Below are positions 9,167 through 20,229 of a stretch of DNA of 37,189 bases, piece by piece. The translations under genes and the position numbers were made by a program. The stretch's first letter is position 1; every line of letters starts with the position of its first letter. Under the pieces are notes generated by a model. It worked only from the letters and a program-made list of their open reading frames with translations, was not told where the DNA came from and did no database searches. This DNA is from Prevotella sp. (GTDB lineage: Bacteria; Bacteroidota; Bacteroidia; Bacteroidales; Bacteroidaceae): NCBI GenBank assembly GCA_017483185.1, contig JAFULM010000025.1:1-37189 (forward strand), read 5' to 3'.

Positions 9167-9295
9167 ATGAAGTATTTTACACAAGAAACGCTTAATCCAA
9201 GTGAAAGAACGCTCGAGATCATCAAGCAGATTGCTTACACTTATAGAGTTATAAGACTGGCAGACGGCACCAAGATGCCTTATTGCCTGAATTGA
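9167..9295 (+). CDS. Small conserved protein, 42 aa
   Basis: The frame ATG 9167 to TGA 9293-9295 encodes a 42-aa product starting MKYFTQETLNPSERTLEIIK and ending in ...DGTKMPYCLN. It has a predicted helix (residues 8-28) and a short strand-like C-terminus with one Cys. I recall similar short proteins at this position, before rpe, in related Bacteroidales, which makes it likely to be real although it is very short. No function is known. The region 9047-9166 before it holds no other gene. Confidence 0.6.
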   Translation: MKYFTQETLNPSERTLEIIKQIAYTYRVIRLADGTKMPYCLN

Positions 9296-9316
9296 AAGCA
9301 TTAACACTCAGAGATA

Positions 9317-9964
9317 ATGGTATTAGTATCACCGTCACTTCTTGCTGCCGACTTCCTGAAGCTCGGCAGCGAGATAGACATGATTAACCGCAGTGAGGCC
9401 GATTGGCTCCATCTGGACGTGATGGACGGTTCTTTTGTTCCCAACATTTCATTCGGTTTTCCCGTTATAGAGGCAGTGGCCAAGGTCTGCGAGAAGCCTC
9501 TCGATGTCCATTTCATGATAGAGCGGCCGGAACGTTACATCGAGCAGACGGCTCGTCTCGGTGTAATGATGATGAACATTCACATAGAGGCATGCACCCA
9601 TCTCCATCGTGCGGTACAGGAGATACATGCCGCCGGCATGAAAGCCGGAGTCACCCTCAATCCGACGACGCCCGTATCGATGCTTGAAGACATCATCGGC
9701 GACATCGACATGGTACTTCTGATGAGCGTCAATCCCGGTTTCGGAGGTCAGGACTTCATTGAGAATACCATTTCAAAGGTCACCCGTCTGCGCCGCATGA
9801 TAGACGCCGCCGGTTCCCATGCCCTTATCGAAGTCGATGGAGGCGTCCATGCCGGGACAGCCCCGAGGCTGGTACAGGCCGGTGTCGACGTGCTCGTGAG
9901 CGGCAGTTATGTCTTCAAGAGCGCATCGCCGGAACAGACCATCCATGAGTTGAAGAACCTTTAA
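9317..9964 (+). CDS. rpe: Ribulose-phosphate 3-epimerase
   Basis: A 215-aa TIM-barrel enzyme interconverting ribulose 5-phosphate and xylulose 5-phosphate in the pentose phosphate pathway. Family motifs are complete: SPSLLAADF at residues 5-13, LHLDVMDGSFVPNISFG with a metal-binding His and Asp, VHFMIERP, MSVNPGFGGQ, and EVDGGV with the second catalytic Asp. Start ATG 9317 lies 21 bp after the small gene. It is followed by murF after 59 bp, in the same direction. Confidence 0.95.
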   Translation: MVLVSPSLLAADFLKLGSEIDMINRSEADWLHLDVMDGSFVPNISFGFPVIEAVAKVCEKPLDVHFMIERPERYIEQTARLGVMMMNIHIEACTHLHRAVQEIHAAGMKAGVTLNPTTPVSMLEDIIGDIDMVLLMSVNPGFGGQDFIENTISKVTRLRRMIDAAGSHALIEVDGGVHAGTAPRLVQAGVDVLVSGSYVFKSASPEQTIHELKNL

Positions 9965-10023
9965 ACCATTCGCGCATAGCTCTGCCGCATAAGAAAAACA
10001 TATCATACGAACACTGTGAAGCT

Positions 10024-11322
10024 ATGGAAATATCAGAATTGTATAGCATCTATGCCGCCAATCCCGTGCTGACGACCGACAGCCGCAACTGTCCTGCCGG
10101 TTCAATCTTCTTCGCCCTCAAAGGCGCGTCGTTCGACGGCAACCGTTTTGCCGCAGCCGCGTTGGAGAAGGGTTGTGCCCGGGTCGTGGTGGACAACCCC
10201 GCGTATGCCACCGATCCGCGCTGCATCCTCGTCGACGACTGTCTGCAGGCGTTCCAGCAACTGGCCCGCTACCATCGTCGCCGGTTCTCCATTCCCGTCA
10301 TCGGCATCACCGGCACCAATGGCAAGACGACCACCAAGGAACTCGTCTCCGCCGTGTTGGCCCGCCGTTACAATGTCCTCTTCACCGAAGGCAATTTCAA
10401 CAACGACATCGGCGTGCCCAAGACGCTCTTCCGTCTCACTCCCGAACATGATATTGCCGTCGTCGAGATGGGAGCAAGCCATCCCGGCGACATCCGCACG
10501 CTGGTCAATCTGGTCGAGCCGACCTGCGGACTGATCACCAATGTCGGCCGCGCCCATCTTCAGGGTTTCGGTTCGTTGGACGGCGTGCTCCACACCAAGG
10601 GCGAACTCTATGACTTCCTGCGCACCGACAAGGATAGCGTCACATTCATCAATACCGACAATCCGCTGCTGATGTCCATTGCCGACGGACTGCCCCGGAC
10701 GGTCAGCTACGGCCGTGGAGAGGGTGTCGCCGTGCGCGGCGAGGTCATCGGTTGCGCCCCGTTCCTCTGCTTCCGTTGGCAGGCCGAGGCCGCAGACGAC
10801 GGGTGGCATGAAGTCTCCACCCATCTCATCGGAGCCTACAACATGGACAACATGCTGGCCGCCATCACCGTCGGTCTCCATTTCGGTGTCGCTCCGGCGG
10901 ACATCTGCCGTGCCTTGGAGGACTATGTGCCGGGCAACAACCGCTCGCAGCTCACCGTCACCGCCACCAACCGCCTCATCGTCGATGCCTACAACGCCAA
11001 TCCGACCAGCATGACAGCCGCGATAGAAAATTTCCGCGACATGCAGGTCGACGGCAAGATGGCCATACTCGGCGACATGGGCGAACTGGGTGACGTCAGT
11101 GCCGAGGAACACCGCCGCATCGTTCGGTTGCTTGAGGACGCCGGCATCGCCGACGTGTGGCTTGTCGGCAGCGAGTTCGGACGGACGGAGTCGCCGTTCC
11201 GCAAGTTTGCCGATGTCGGCGAAGTGAAGGCCGCGCTGGCCAACAAACGACCCGAAAATCGTTGCATCCTCATCAAGGGCAGCCATTCGACTCGTCTCTA
11301 CGAATTGCCAGAATTGCTCTGA
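10024..11322 (+). CDS. murF: UDP-N-acetylmuramoyl-tripeptide--D-alanyl-D-alanine ligase
   Basis: A 432-aa ATP-dependent ligase that adds the D-Ala-D-Ala dipeptide to the cell-wall precursor in the cytoplasm. The N-terminal domain begins MEISELYSIYAANPVLTTDS. The Mur ligase P-loop GITGTNGKTTTKE lies near residues 97-109, followed by EGNFNNDIGVPKTLF and VEMGASHPGDI. The central domain contains ITNVGRAHLQGFGS, and the C-terminal domain has DAYNANPTSM. Length is normal. The gene is GC-rich with long open frames in other phases, which are shadows. It is last in the rightward cluster and is followed by a terminator. Confidence 0.95.
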   Translation: MEISELYSIYAANPVLTTDSRNCPAGSIFFALKGASFDGNRFAAAALEKGCARVVVDNPAYATDPRCILVDDCLQAFQQLARYHRRRFSIPVIGITGTNGKTTTKELVSAVLARRYNVLFTEGNFNNDIGVPKTLFRLTPEHDIAVVEMGASHPGDIRTLVNLVEPTCGLITNVGRAHLQGFGSLDGVLHTKGELYDFLRTDKDSVTFINTDNPLLMSIADGLPRTVSYGRGEGVAVRGEVIGCAPFLCFRWQAEAADDGWHEVSTHLIGAYNMDNMLAAITVGLHFGVAPADICRALEDYVPGNNRSQLTVTATNRLIVDAYNANPTSMTAAIENFRDMQVDGKMAILGDMGELGDVSAEEHRRIVRLLEDAGIADVWLVGSEFGRTESPFRKFADVGEVKAALANKRPENRCILIKGSHSTRLYELPELL

Positions 11323-11355
11323 TAGTCAGCTGTTTAGGCGCTTGAAATTTTGACA

Positions 11356-11423
11356 TAAAAATCCGGTTCACTCGTTTTCGATTCCAAAATATGGTCTCGG
11401 AGACGCGGTGAACCGGATTTTTT
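11356..11423 (+). terminator. Terminator after murF
   Basis: aaatccggttcac (11359-11371) pairs with gtgaaccggattt (11408-11420), followed by TTT. The stem is 13 bp with a long loop, 35 bp past the murF stop. The flanking A and T runs make it usable in both directions. Confidence 0.65.
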
Positions 11424-11600
11424 GTGTCCCGGCCGTCTTTCGTCGGTAGTTCCGCATCTGTTATTCGGACATGTCGTCTTGCGCCTAATTCGCTGACATG
11501 TCGTCACATACGTTGCTTTTCTGACGTTTGGAGACACCCGTCTGTCACCTTCGCAAAACACTTGAAATCGTCTCGTTTTGTCCTGATAATTCTGAATTTC

Positions 11601-11974
11601 GGGTGTTTCAAAAAAACGAGTCTGCTGCGCCGATTTTCCGATTTCGGCCCCGTTTTTTCGTCGGAAAATAGTCGCGGTCTTGCCGTAAGGCCCTCCCGGG
11701 GTTGCAACGGGGCGCCCGTTGCGTCGCAACAAGCACGCCGTTGCAACATGACGAGCGCCCCGTTGCAACCCCGGGAGGGCCCCGTTGGTCGAAAATTCCT
11801 TACCTTTTGGGCCTGAATAATTGCACACTTGACCCTTTGTTTGATTTACACTGTTGACAACCAGCGTGTTATAGTTGCACGCGCAAAACTCGAGAATTTG
11901 AAAATAAAAATCCCGCGGTCCGAAATTCTCGAGTTTTGCGAACGCTTTGTCCGCATTTTTCCGAATTTTGCGCC
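11601..11974 (-). repeat. Dispersed intergenic repeat element, copy 1
   Basis: A non-coding element of about 370 bp. Its reverse complement aligns along its length with 25618-25960. Shared blocks in order are tgcacgcgcaaaactcg (11876-11892, exact in copy 2 at 25693-25709), a ttgcacactt block (11821-11830), a GC-rich core, ccttacggc...ccgcga, and a TTTTTTGAA block. The core has perfect 27-bp arms (11689-11715 and 11755-11781). A second perfect 18-bp inverted repeat is at 11882-11899 and 11923-11940. Reading frames through it (for example on the minus strand) have odd Arg/Gly/Cys-rich composition and no ribosome binding site. Confidence 0.65.
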
Positions 11975-12011
11975 AGCCCCATCGTTTCGCCCGACATGTA
12001 GTGTCTTGTAA

Positions 12012-14941
<2,930 letters not shown>

Positions 14942-15045
14942 AGGCCATCAGTACCACGCCGGAATACCTAAATATGGTTATTCATGTGGAGCCGGCCGGT
15001 TGCAAATACTTATAAATTGTTATTGTGACGGTCTGCGCTTTTTTG

Positions 15046-15054
15046 TAATTTTGC
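15046..15054 (+). promoter_or_regulatory. Promoter of the di-iron/LuxR regulator
   Basis: TAATTTTGC is a perfect TAnnTTTGC box, 20 bp after TTG at 15023-15025 and 29 bp before the ATG at 15083. Confidence 0.7.
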
Positions 15055-15082
15055 GCACGGATATAATATAATAAGGTGTAGG

Positions 15083-16042
15083 ATGAAGAATCATAAGATA
15101 TATGAAGCTGACGACAAGATGATCTTGCTCCTCAAGGATAACTACGATTTGCTTCAGTCGTTGGGCAGTTTCGGCATAAATCTCGGTTTCGGGGACAAGA
15201 CAGTGCGCGAAATTTGTGAGGACAACGGTGTGGACACATACACTTTTCTCGCTGTGGTCAACCTGACCATCAACGGATATTCCGATTTTGACAATGACGA
15301 ACAGTTGTCTGTGCCGACGCTGATGCACTATCTTGAGGCCAGTCACGTCTATTATCTTGACTTCCAGCTTCCTTATATCCGTCGCGAGTTGGAGGAGTCT
15401 ATCGACCGGACCAATGGTCTCGGCAGGCTGATAATGAAACTCTACGACGACTATGCCCGCGAAATCCATAAACACATGGATTATGAGAAACGTATGCTCT
15501 TCCCTTACGTCAACGCTCTGATGGCCGGACGTTCGGCCGGAGACTATAGCATCGAGACCTTTTCGCGCTGTCACGAAGAGCCGGCAACCAAGCTGAAAGA
15601 ACTCAAAATGCTCATTATCAAATATATGCCGCAGGATACTCACCGTAATAATCTGCTTATGGCGACACTACACGACATATATAATAATGAGGAATGGCTC
15701 AATCTCCACGCTCTGGTGGAGGACAAAATTTTCGTTCCGGCCATACGTAGGTTAGAGCAGATCTCGCGCAAAACGGATGTAGCGAAGAATATCTCGACGA
15801 TGGTTTTTAAGGGAGGAACGGACAACGGTGACCTCCTTTCCGATCGCGAGCGTGATGTCGTGGTGGCTCTTGTCCAAGGAATGGCAAACAAGGAAATAGC
15901 AGACCACCTTTGCATAAGTGTCAACACGGTCATCACTCACAGACGCAACATCGCCCGTAAGTTGCAGATACACAGTCCGGCAGGTCTGACTATTTATGCA
16001 ATAGTTAACGGATTGGTTGATATTTCAACCGTAAAGCTCTGA
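15083..16042 (+). CDS. RIC/hemerythrin-like di-iron protein fused to LuxR DNA-binding domain
   Basis: A 319-aa cytoplasmic regulator. Residues 28-60 (GINLGFGDKTVREICEDNGV) match the ScdA/RIC N-terminal domain. Residues 80-225 form a hemerythrin-like four-helix bundle. Candidate di-iron ligands are H88, H131 and E135 (HxxxE), H164, and H209 and E213 (HxxxE), with order and spacing matching the RIC protein YtfE of E. coli. Residues about 250-315 are a LuxR-type helix-turn-helix (LSDRERDVVVALVQGMANKE, then THRRNIARKLQIHS). RIC proteins bind di-iron and react with NO and oxygen. A sensor-regulator role is inferred. It lies directly upstream of nrdD, separated by a terminator and a separate promoter. 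Confidence 0.85.
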   Translation: MKNHKIYEADDKMILLLKDNYDLLQSLGSFGINLGFGDKTVREICEDNGVDTYTFLAVVNLTINGYSDFDNDEQLSVPTLMHYLEASHVYYLDFQLPYIRRELEESIDRTNGLGRLIMKLYDDYAREIHKHMDYEKRMLFPYVNALMAGRSAGDYSIETFSRCHEEPATKLKELKMLIIKYMPQDTHRNNLLMATLHDIYNNEEWLNLHALVEDKIFVPAIRRLEQISRKTDVAKNISTMVFKGGTDNGDLLSDRERDVVVALVQGMANKEIADHLCISVNTVITHRRNIARKLQIHSPAGLTIYAIVNGLVDISTVKL

Positions 16043-16072
16043 AAAAAGTTTCTTTTTGGGATAATTTTTTGT

Positions 16073-16100
16073 AAAATCCGGTACGTAGTATCGGATTTTT
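16073..16100 (+). terminator. Terminator after the di-iron/LuxR gene
   Basis: aaaatccg (16073-16080) pairs with cggatttt (16092-16099) around an 11-nt loop, and a T run follows. It separates the regulator from the nrdD promoter. Confidence 0.55.
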
Positions 16101-16104
16101 GTTG

Positions 16105-16112
16105 TATCTTTG
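16105..16112 (+). promoter_or_regulatory. Promoter of nrdDG
   Basis: TATCTTTG is a perfect -7 box. It would give a leader of about 115 nt before the nrdD start. Confidence 0.65.
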
Positions 16113-16126
16113 TGACCGCTTACGTA

Positions 16127-16228
16127 TTCCAAAAAGGAAAACCGATAGCCTTAGACCAAAACCGTAAATTATCAAAAACGGGAAACTTTTTCTAAAAATG
16201 ATTTGGAAAAGTTTTCCAAAAAGGAAAA
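16127..16228 (+). promoter_or_regulatory. Duplicated TTCC-N5-GGAA sites in the nrdD leader
   Basis: ttccaaaaaggaaaa occurs exactly at 16127-16141 and 16214-16228. Each copy contains the dyad TTCC-N5-GGAA. Next to the second copy lies a perfect palindrome ggaaaagttttcc (16205-16217). The pattern suggests an operator or an RNA structure near the ribosome binding site. The binding protein is unknown. Confidence 0.4.
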
Positions 16229-16233
16229 GAAAC

Positions 16234-18333
16234 ATGGAAATGAAGACTTTTGCCATCATCAAGCGCGATGGTTCTGCAGACCGCTTTTCGCTTGATAAAA
16301 TAATGAATGCCATAATTAAGGCATTCCAGTCTGTAGACACTCCGGCTGATCTTGGCTGCATATCCAAAGTGTTGAGTCATCTCGATATTCATGAGGGTAT
16401 CACCGTCGAGGATATACAAAATCAGGTTGAGGAAGCTCTGATGAAAGAAGGGTATTATGCTGTTGCCAAGTCATTCATGCTTTACAGACAGCGTCATACG
16501 GAAGATCGTGAGACGATGGATAAGTTGAAGTTTCTGGCAGATTACTGCGATGCCGCCAATGCCGCTTCGGGCTCAAAATATGATGCTAACGCCAACGTGG
16601 AGCACAAGAATATCGCCACGCTTATCGGTGAACTGCCGAAGTCTAACTTCATACGTCTGAATCGTCGGCTGCTTACAGACCGCATAAAGAAAATGTACGG
16701 AAAGGATCTGTCCGACCGCTATATCGACTTGCTCACACACCACTTTATATATAAGAACGACGAGACGAGTCTGGCAAACTATTGTGCCTCGATAACAATG
16801 TATCCGTGGCTCATCGGCGGAACGATGTCTATCGGCGGTAACTCTACGGCGCCGACGAACTTGAAGTCATTCTGCGGCGGATTTGTCAACATGGTGTTTA
16901 TGGTCTCCAGCATGCTCAGTGGCGCATGCGCTACACCGGAATTTCTGATGTATCTTAACTATTTCATCGGATTGGAGTACGGTCGGGAGTATTATAAAGA
17001 AGCAGACAAGGTTGTGGACTTGTCAGCCAAACAGCGCACGATTGACAAGATGATAACGGACTGCTTTGAGCAGATTGTCTATTCAATTAACCAACCGACA
17101 GGCGCGCGTAACTATCAGGCCGTGTTCTGGAACATAGCATATTATGACCGTCCGTATTTTGAAAGCCTGTTCGGTGAGTTCTATTTCCCGGACGGCAGTC
17201 GCCCCGATTGGGACGGATTGAGCTGGCTGCAGAAACGATTTATGAAATGGTTTAACCAGGAACGCACCAAGACCGTGCTCACATTTCCCGTCGAAACGAT
17301 GGCTCTGTTGAGCACGGACGGCGAGATGGTGGATAAGGAGTGGGCTGACTTTACGGCTGAAATGTATGCCGATGGTCATTCTTTCTTCACCTATATGAGT
17401 GACAATGCGGACTCTCTGTCCAGTTGCTGCCGTCTGCGCAACGAGATACAGGACAACGGTTTCAGCTATACACTGGGCGCTGGGGGTGTGTCAACGGGTT
17501 CCAAGAGTGTGTTGACGGTTAATCTCAACCGTTGTATTCAGTATGCGGTGAATAACAAGATGGACTATTGTGAGTTCCTGACAGATATCATCGACGTCTG
17601 CCATAAGGTGCAGTTAGCATACAACGAGAACCTCAAAGAATTGTGGCAACACGGCATGCTGCCTCTTTTCGACGCCGGATATATCAACATCGGGCGTCAA
17701 TATCTGACCATTGGAGTTAACGGTCTCGTTGAGGCAGCGGAGTTTATGGGGCTTCAGATAACTGACAATCCCGACTACCTAAAGTTCGTCCAGACCGTTT
17801 TGGGGCTGGTGGAGAAGAAGAACAAGGAGTACAGAACAAAGGATGTGATGTTCAACTGCGAGATGATTCCTGCTGAAAACGTTGGTGTCAAGCACGCAAA
17901 GTGGGATCGTGAGGACGGCTATTTCGTGCCACGTGATTGCTACAACAGCTATTTTTATGTTGTGGAAGATGACTCATTGAATATCATTGACAAGTTCAAA
18001 CTGCACGGAGCTCCTTATATCCAGCATCTCACGGGTGGCTCGGCATTGCACATGAACCTCGAAGAACATCTTTCTCAGGCTCAATATCGCCAACTACTGA
18101 ATGTGGCGGCAAAGGAAGGTTGCAACTATTTCACTTTCAATATACCGAACACTATCTGTAACGATTGTGGCACGATAGACAAGCGTTATTTGAAAGAATG
18201 TCCTCATTGCCACTCAAAGAATGTTGATTATATGACGCGAATAATTGGTTATCTCAAGCGTGTCAGCAACTTCTCTGAGGCTCGTCAACAGGAAGCCGGC
18301 CGCCGTTATTATGCCGAGGCTGCCAAGATGTGA
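16234..18333 (+). CDS. nrdD: Anaerobic (class III) ribonucleoside-triphosphate reductase
   Basis: A 699-aa glycyl-radical enzyme that makes dNTPs without oxygen. An ATP-cone regulatory domain covers about residues 1-90 (KTFAIIKRDGSADRFSLDKI). The catalytic barrel contains SGACATPE, whose Cys is the thiyl-radical candidate. A C-terminal four-cysteine zinc site (CNDC and CPHC) is followed by the radical loop RIIGYL with G672. The start at 16234 follows an AAAAGGAAAAG ribosome binding site; the in-frame ATG at 16198 lies in the leader. The activase gene nrdG follows 53 bp downstream. The enzyme is oxygen-sensitive, which fits the adjoining di-iron regulator, although control of nrdDG by it is inference. 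Confidence 0.95.
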   Translation: MEMKTFAIIKRDGSADRFSLDKIMNAIIKAFQSVDTPADLGCISKVLSHLDIHEGITVEDIQNQVEEALMKEGYYAVAKSFMLYRQRHTEDRETMDKLKFLADYCDAANAASGSKYDANANVEHKNIATLIGELPKSNFIRLNRRLLTDRIKKMYGKDLSDRYIDLLTHHFIYKNDETSLANYCASITMYPWLIGGTMSIGGNSTAPTNLKSFCGGFVNMVFMVSSMLSGACATPEFLMYLNYFIGLEYGREYYKEADKVVDLSAKQRTIDKMITDCFEQIVYSINQPTGARNYQAVFWNIAYYDRPYFESLFGEFYFPDGSRPDWDGLSWLQKRFMKWFNQERTKTVLTFPVETMALLSTDGEMVDKEWADFTAEMYADGHSFFTYMSDNADSLSSCCRLRNEIQDNGFSYTLGAGGVSTGSKSVLTVNLNRCIQYAVNNKMDYCEFLTDIIDVCHKVQLAYNENLKELWQHGMLPLFDAGYINIGRQYLTIGVNGLVEAAEFMGLQITDNPDYLKFVQTVLGLVEKKNKEYRTKDVMFNCEMIPAENVGVKHAKWDREDGYFVPRDCYNSYFYVVEDDSLNIIDKFKLHGAPYIQHLTGGSALHMNLEEHLSQAQYRQLLNVAAKEGCNYFTFNIPNTICNDCGTIDKRYLKECPHCHSKNVDYMTRIIGYLKRVSNFSEARQQEAGRRYYAEAAKM

Positions 18334-18386
18334 GGATAAAATAGAGTATAAAATAGCATGGTGAAATCACTCCAAACGACAAAGAT

Positions 18387-18854
18387 ATGCTGAAATACGT
18401 TAATACAGGCATCGTCTTTCAGGAGATTCCTGATGAAGTGACGCTTTCGATAAACCTTTCCAATTGTCCGTGTCACTGTCCCGGCTGTCATAGTCAGTAT
18501 TTGTGGCAGGACATAGGCGAACCGCTTACTCCCATGACACTGGAAAGTTTCATTCGTGATTATGGCGGGGAAATCACCTGTATTTGTTTTATGGGAGGCG
18601 ACGCGGAGCCGACTTATATCAATACGCTTGCCCGCTATCTGCGCCGTGAGCATCCGAAGCTGAAGGTCGCTTGGTATAGCGGTCGTGCGAAAGTGCCATC
18701 TTCGGTGCGCAAGTCGGATTTCGATTACATCAAAGTAGGTCCTTATATCGAGCACCTTGGGTGTCTGAAGGAGCGCACGACCAATCAGCGGCTTTACAAG
18801 CGGGCGTCAGGTGATGATTTTACGGATATCACTTCGCTGTTCTGGAAGAGATGA
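18387..18854 (+). CDS. nrdG: Anaerobic ribonucleotide reductase activating protein
   Basis: A 155-aa radical-SAM activase that installs the glycyl radical on NrdD. The CxxxCxxC motif binding the 4Fe-4S cluster is at C27, C31 and C34 (NCPCHCPGCHSQ). The glycine-rich SAM contact is CFMGGDAEP near residues 67-75. The short length is typical of NrdG. It is in the same transcript as nrdD and followed by three tandem repeats and a terminator. Confidence 0.95.
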   Translation: MLKYVNTGIVFQEIPDEVTLSINLSNCPCHCPGCHSQYLWQDIGEPLTPMTLESFIRDYGGEITCICFMGGDAEPTYINTLARYLRREHPKLKVAWYSGRAKVPSSVRKSDFDYIKVGPYIEHLGCLKERTTNQRLYKRASGDDFTDITSLFWKR

Positions 18855-18856
18855 AT

Positions 18857-18922
18857 GGTTCTCATTTGAATCATAAACGGTTTTCATTTGAGTCATAAAA
18901 GGTTTTCATTTGAATCATAAAC
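18857..18922 (+). repeat. Three tandem 22-bp repeats after nrdG
   Basis: Units 18857-18878, 18879-18900 and 18901-18922 share the pattern ggtt(c/t)tcatttga(a/g)tcataaa(c/a), differing at only a few positions. They start 2 bp after the nrdG stop and run directly into the terminator stem. No spacer structure of CRISPR type is present. Confidence 0.8.
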
Positions 18923-18967
18923 GGTCACCCCGATACATACCAGTGATGTATCGGGGTGACCGTTTTT
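18919..18967. terminator. Bidirectional terminator between nrdG and manA
   Basis: acggtcaccccgatacat (18921-18938) pairs perfectly with 18946-18963 around a 7-nt loop. A runs precede the stem and T runs follow it. It serves the converging nrdG and manA transcripts. Confidence 0.85.
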
Positions 18968-18998
18968 GTTTTCTTATAAAGAATCGGTAGGTTTATTG

Positions 18999-20075
18999 TT
19001 ACTTTCTTGTTATATGCAAGAATCTTGTTGCTCTTTTCACGAGACTGTTGTCCTTGTTGTTTATAAAAGCGTCGAGCAGTTTGACATGGCCTGTCTTGTT
19101 GCTTTCTTTGGGGACGGGAATGATATCGTAATCGGCAATAGCAGAAGGGATGAGGCATGACCATCCCTCTTTGAGGAGCACTTCGTCGCCTGTCGTGCGT
19201 ATCTTTATCAGGCAGTCGTTTTCCATACACATGGTGATGATAAACGAGTCGTATTTGATCAGATTGCGGTGGAATGGGGTGTCGATGTCAACAACCCGCA
19301 CGTTGAAGAAATGGGAGTCGATGCAATGGTTGGCCTGCGCCTCAGCACTCTTGTATATAGTCCGGTATTCGTCATAAACGTTGAAGTCCAGCGCTTGTGC
19401 TGCCAATTCGGTGTGCAGTTCGCGTGGTTTTCCGTCCATGCCGGGGCGATTGTAGTCAAATATGCGGTATGTCACGTCGCTGCTCTGTTGTACTTCGGCC
19501 AAGAGAATTCCTCCGCAGATGGCATGCACGCGGCCGGCAGGAATGTAGAACACGTCTCCGCGATGAACTTCATGACGTGCCAACGCGTCGGTTATGGTTC
19601 CGTCGGCAATTTTTCGTTTATAATCGTCTTCCGACAGATGCTCCTTGAAACCGGCATAGAGGTATGCGCCCGGTTTTGCGTCTATGACATACCACATCTC
19701 AGTCTTTCCGAATTTGCCGTGTTCGCGCTGTGCCATGATGTCGTCGGGATGGACTTGAATGGACAGATCTCGTTCCGCATCAATGAATTTGACCAGCAAA
19801 GGGAGTTTGTTGCCATAGCGTTTGGCCACTGCCGCGCCCAAAATCTCCTCAGGATTTTCACTTATCACGTCAGGCAAAGGGCGGCCGACATTCACCCCGT
19901 TGGCTATTATTGACGGGGAAGACTCGACCGCACTCACTTCCCAGCTTTCTCCGACGGGCTCATTCTGATTTGTGGTGGCATCGAGTTGCTTCCATGTCGT
20001 AAGTCTTGTTCCGCCCCAGATGACCTTATGGAGGTTGGGTTTGAACAGCATGGGGTATAATAAAGTCTCACTCAT
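18999..20075 (-). CDS. manA: Type I mannose-6-phosphate isomerase
   Basis: A 358-aa zinc enzyme interconverting mannose 6-phosphate and fructose 6-phosphate. Zinc-site and family motifs are present: QVHPDD, KTEMWYVIDA, and IPAGRVHAICGGILLAEVQQ with the conserved His. The C-terminal tail after about residue 325 (VKLLDAFINNKDNSLVKRAT) is longer than the roughly 320-residue family norm and lysine-rich, probably a lineage extension. The start ATG 20075 lies about 50 bp below a TATTTTTG promoter box. It is transcribed alone, convergent with nrdDG. Confidence 0.9.
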   Translation of the reverse strand: MSETLLYPMLFKPNLHKVIWGGTRLTTWKQLDATTNQNEPVGESWEVSAVESSPSIIANGVNVGRPLPDVISENPEEILGAAVAKRYGNKLPLLVKFIDAERDLSIQVHPDDIMAQREHGKFGKTEMWYVIDAKPGAYLYAGFKEHLSEDDYKRKIADGTITDALARHEVHRGDVFYIPAGRVHAICGGILLAEVQQSSDVTYRIFDYNRPGMDGKPRELHTELAAQALDFNVYDEYRTIYKSAEAQANHCIDSHFFNVRVVDIDTPFHRNLIKYDSFIITMCMENDCLIKIRTTGDEVLLKEGWSCLIPSAIADYDIIPVPKESNKTGHVKLLDAFINNKDNSLVKRATRFLHITRK

Positions 20076-20126
20076 GATACTGTTGTTCTATGATGACTAT
20101 TCTGCAAAAGGGATATGATATATCTA

Positions 20127-20134
20127 CAAAAATA
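20127..20134 (-). promoter_or_regulatory. Promoter of manA
   Basis: On the minus strand, TATTTTTG matches the -7 consensus and lies about 50 bp upstream of the manA ATG. Confidence 0.55.
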
Positions 20135-20177
20135 GCGCTTTTTGGCATAACGGCGTCATGACAGGTATTAAAAATAT

Positions 20178-20214
20178 GAAAAAAGGAAACACTTTCGACA
20201 ATATTCAGGTTTCC
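20178..20214 (-). terminator. Terminator of the decarboxylase/LuxR cluster
   Basis: On the minus strand, ggaaac (20214-20209) pairs with gtttcc (20190-20185) and TTTTTT follows. It lies 15 bp past the LuxR stop codon. Confidence 0.55.
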
Positions 20215-20229
20215 GCTTTCCTTCATGTG

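Noticed and set aside
10102-11286. 394-aa open frame opposite murF
   Set aside because: Shadow of a strongly conserved gene, with no ribosome binding site or recognisable motif.
18857-18922. Possible CRISPR array
   Set aside because: The three 22-bp units are contiguous with no spacers, and no cas genes are present.
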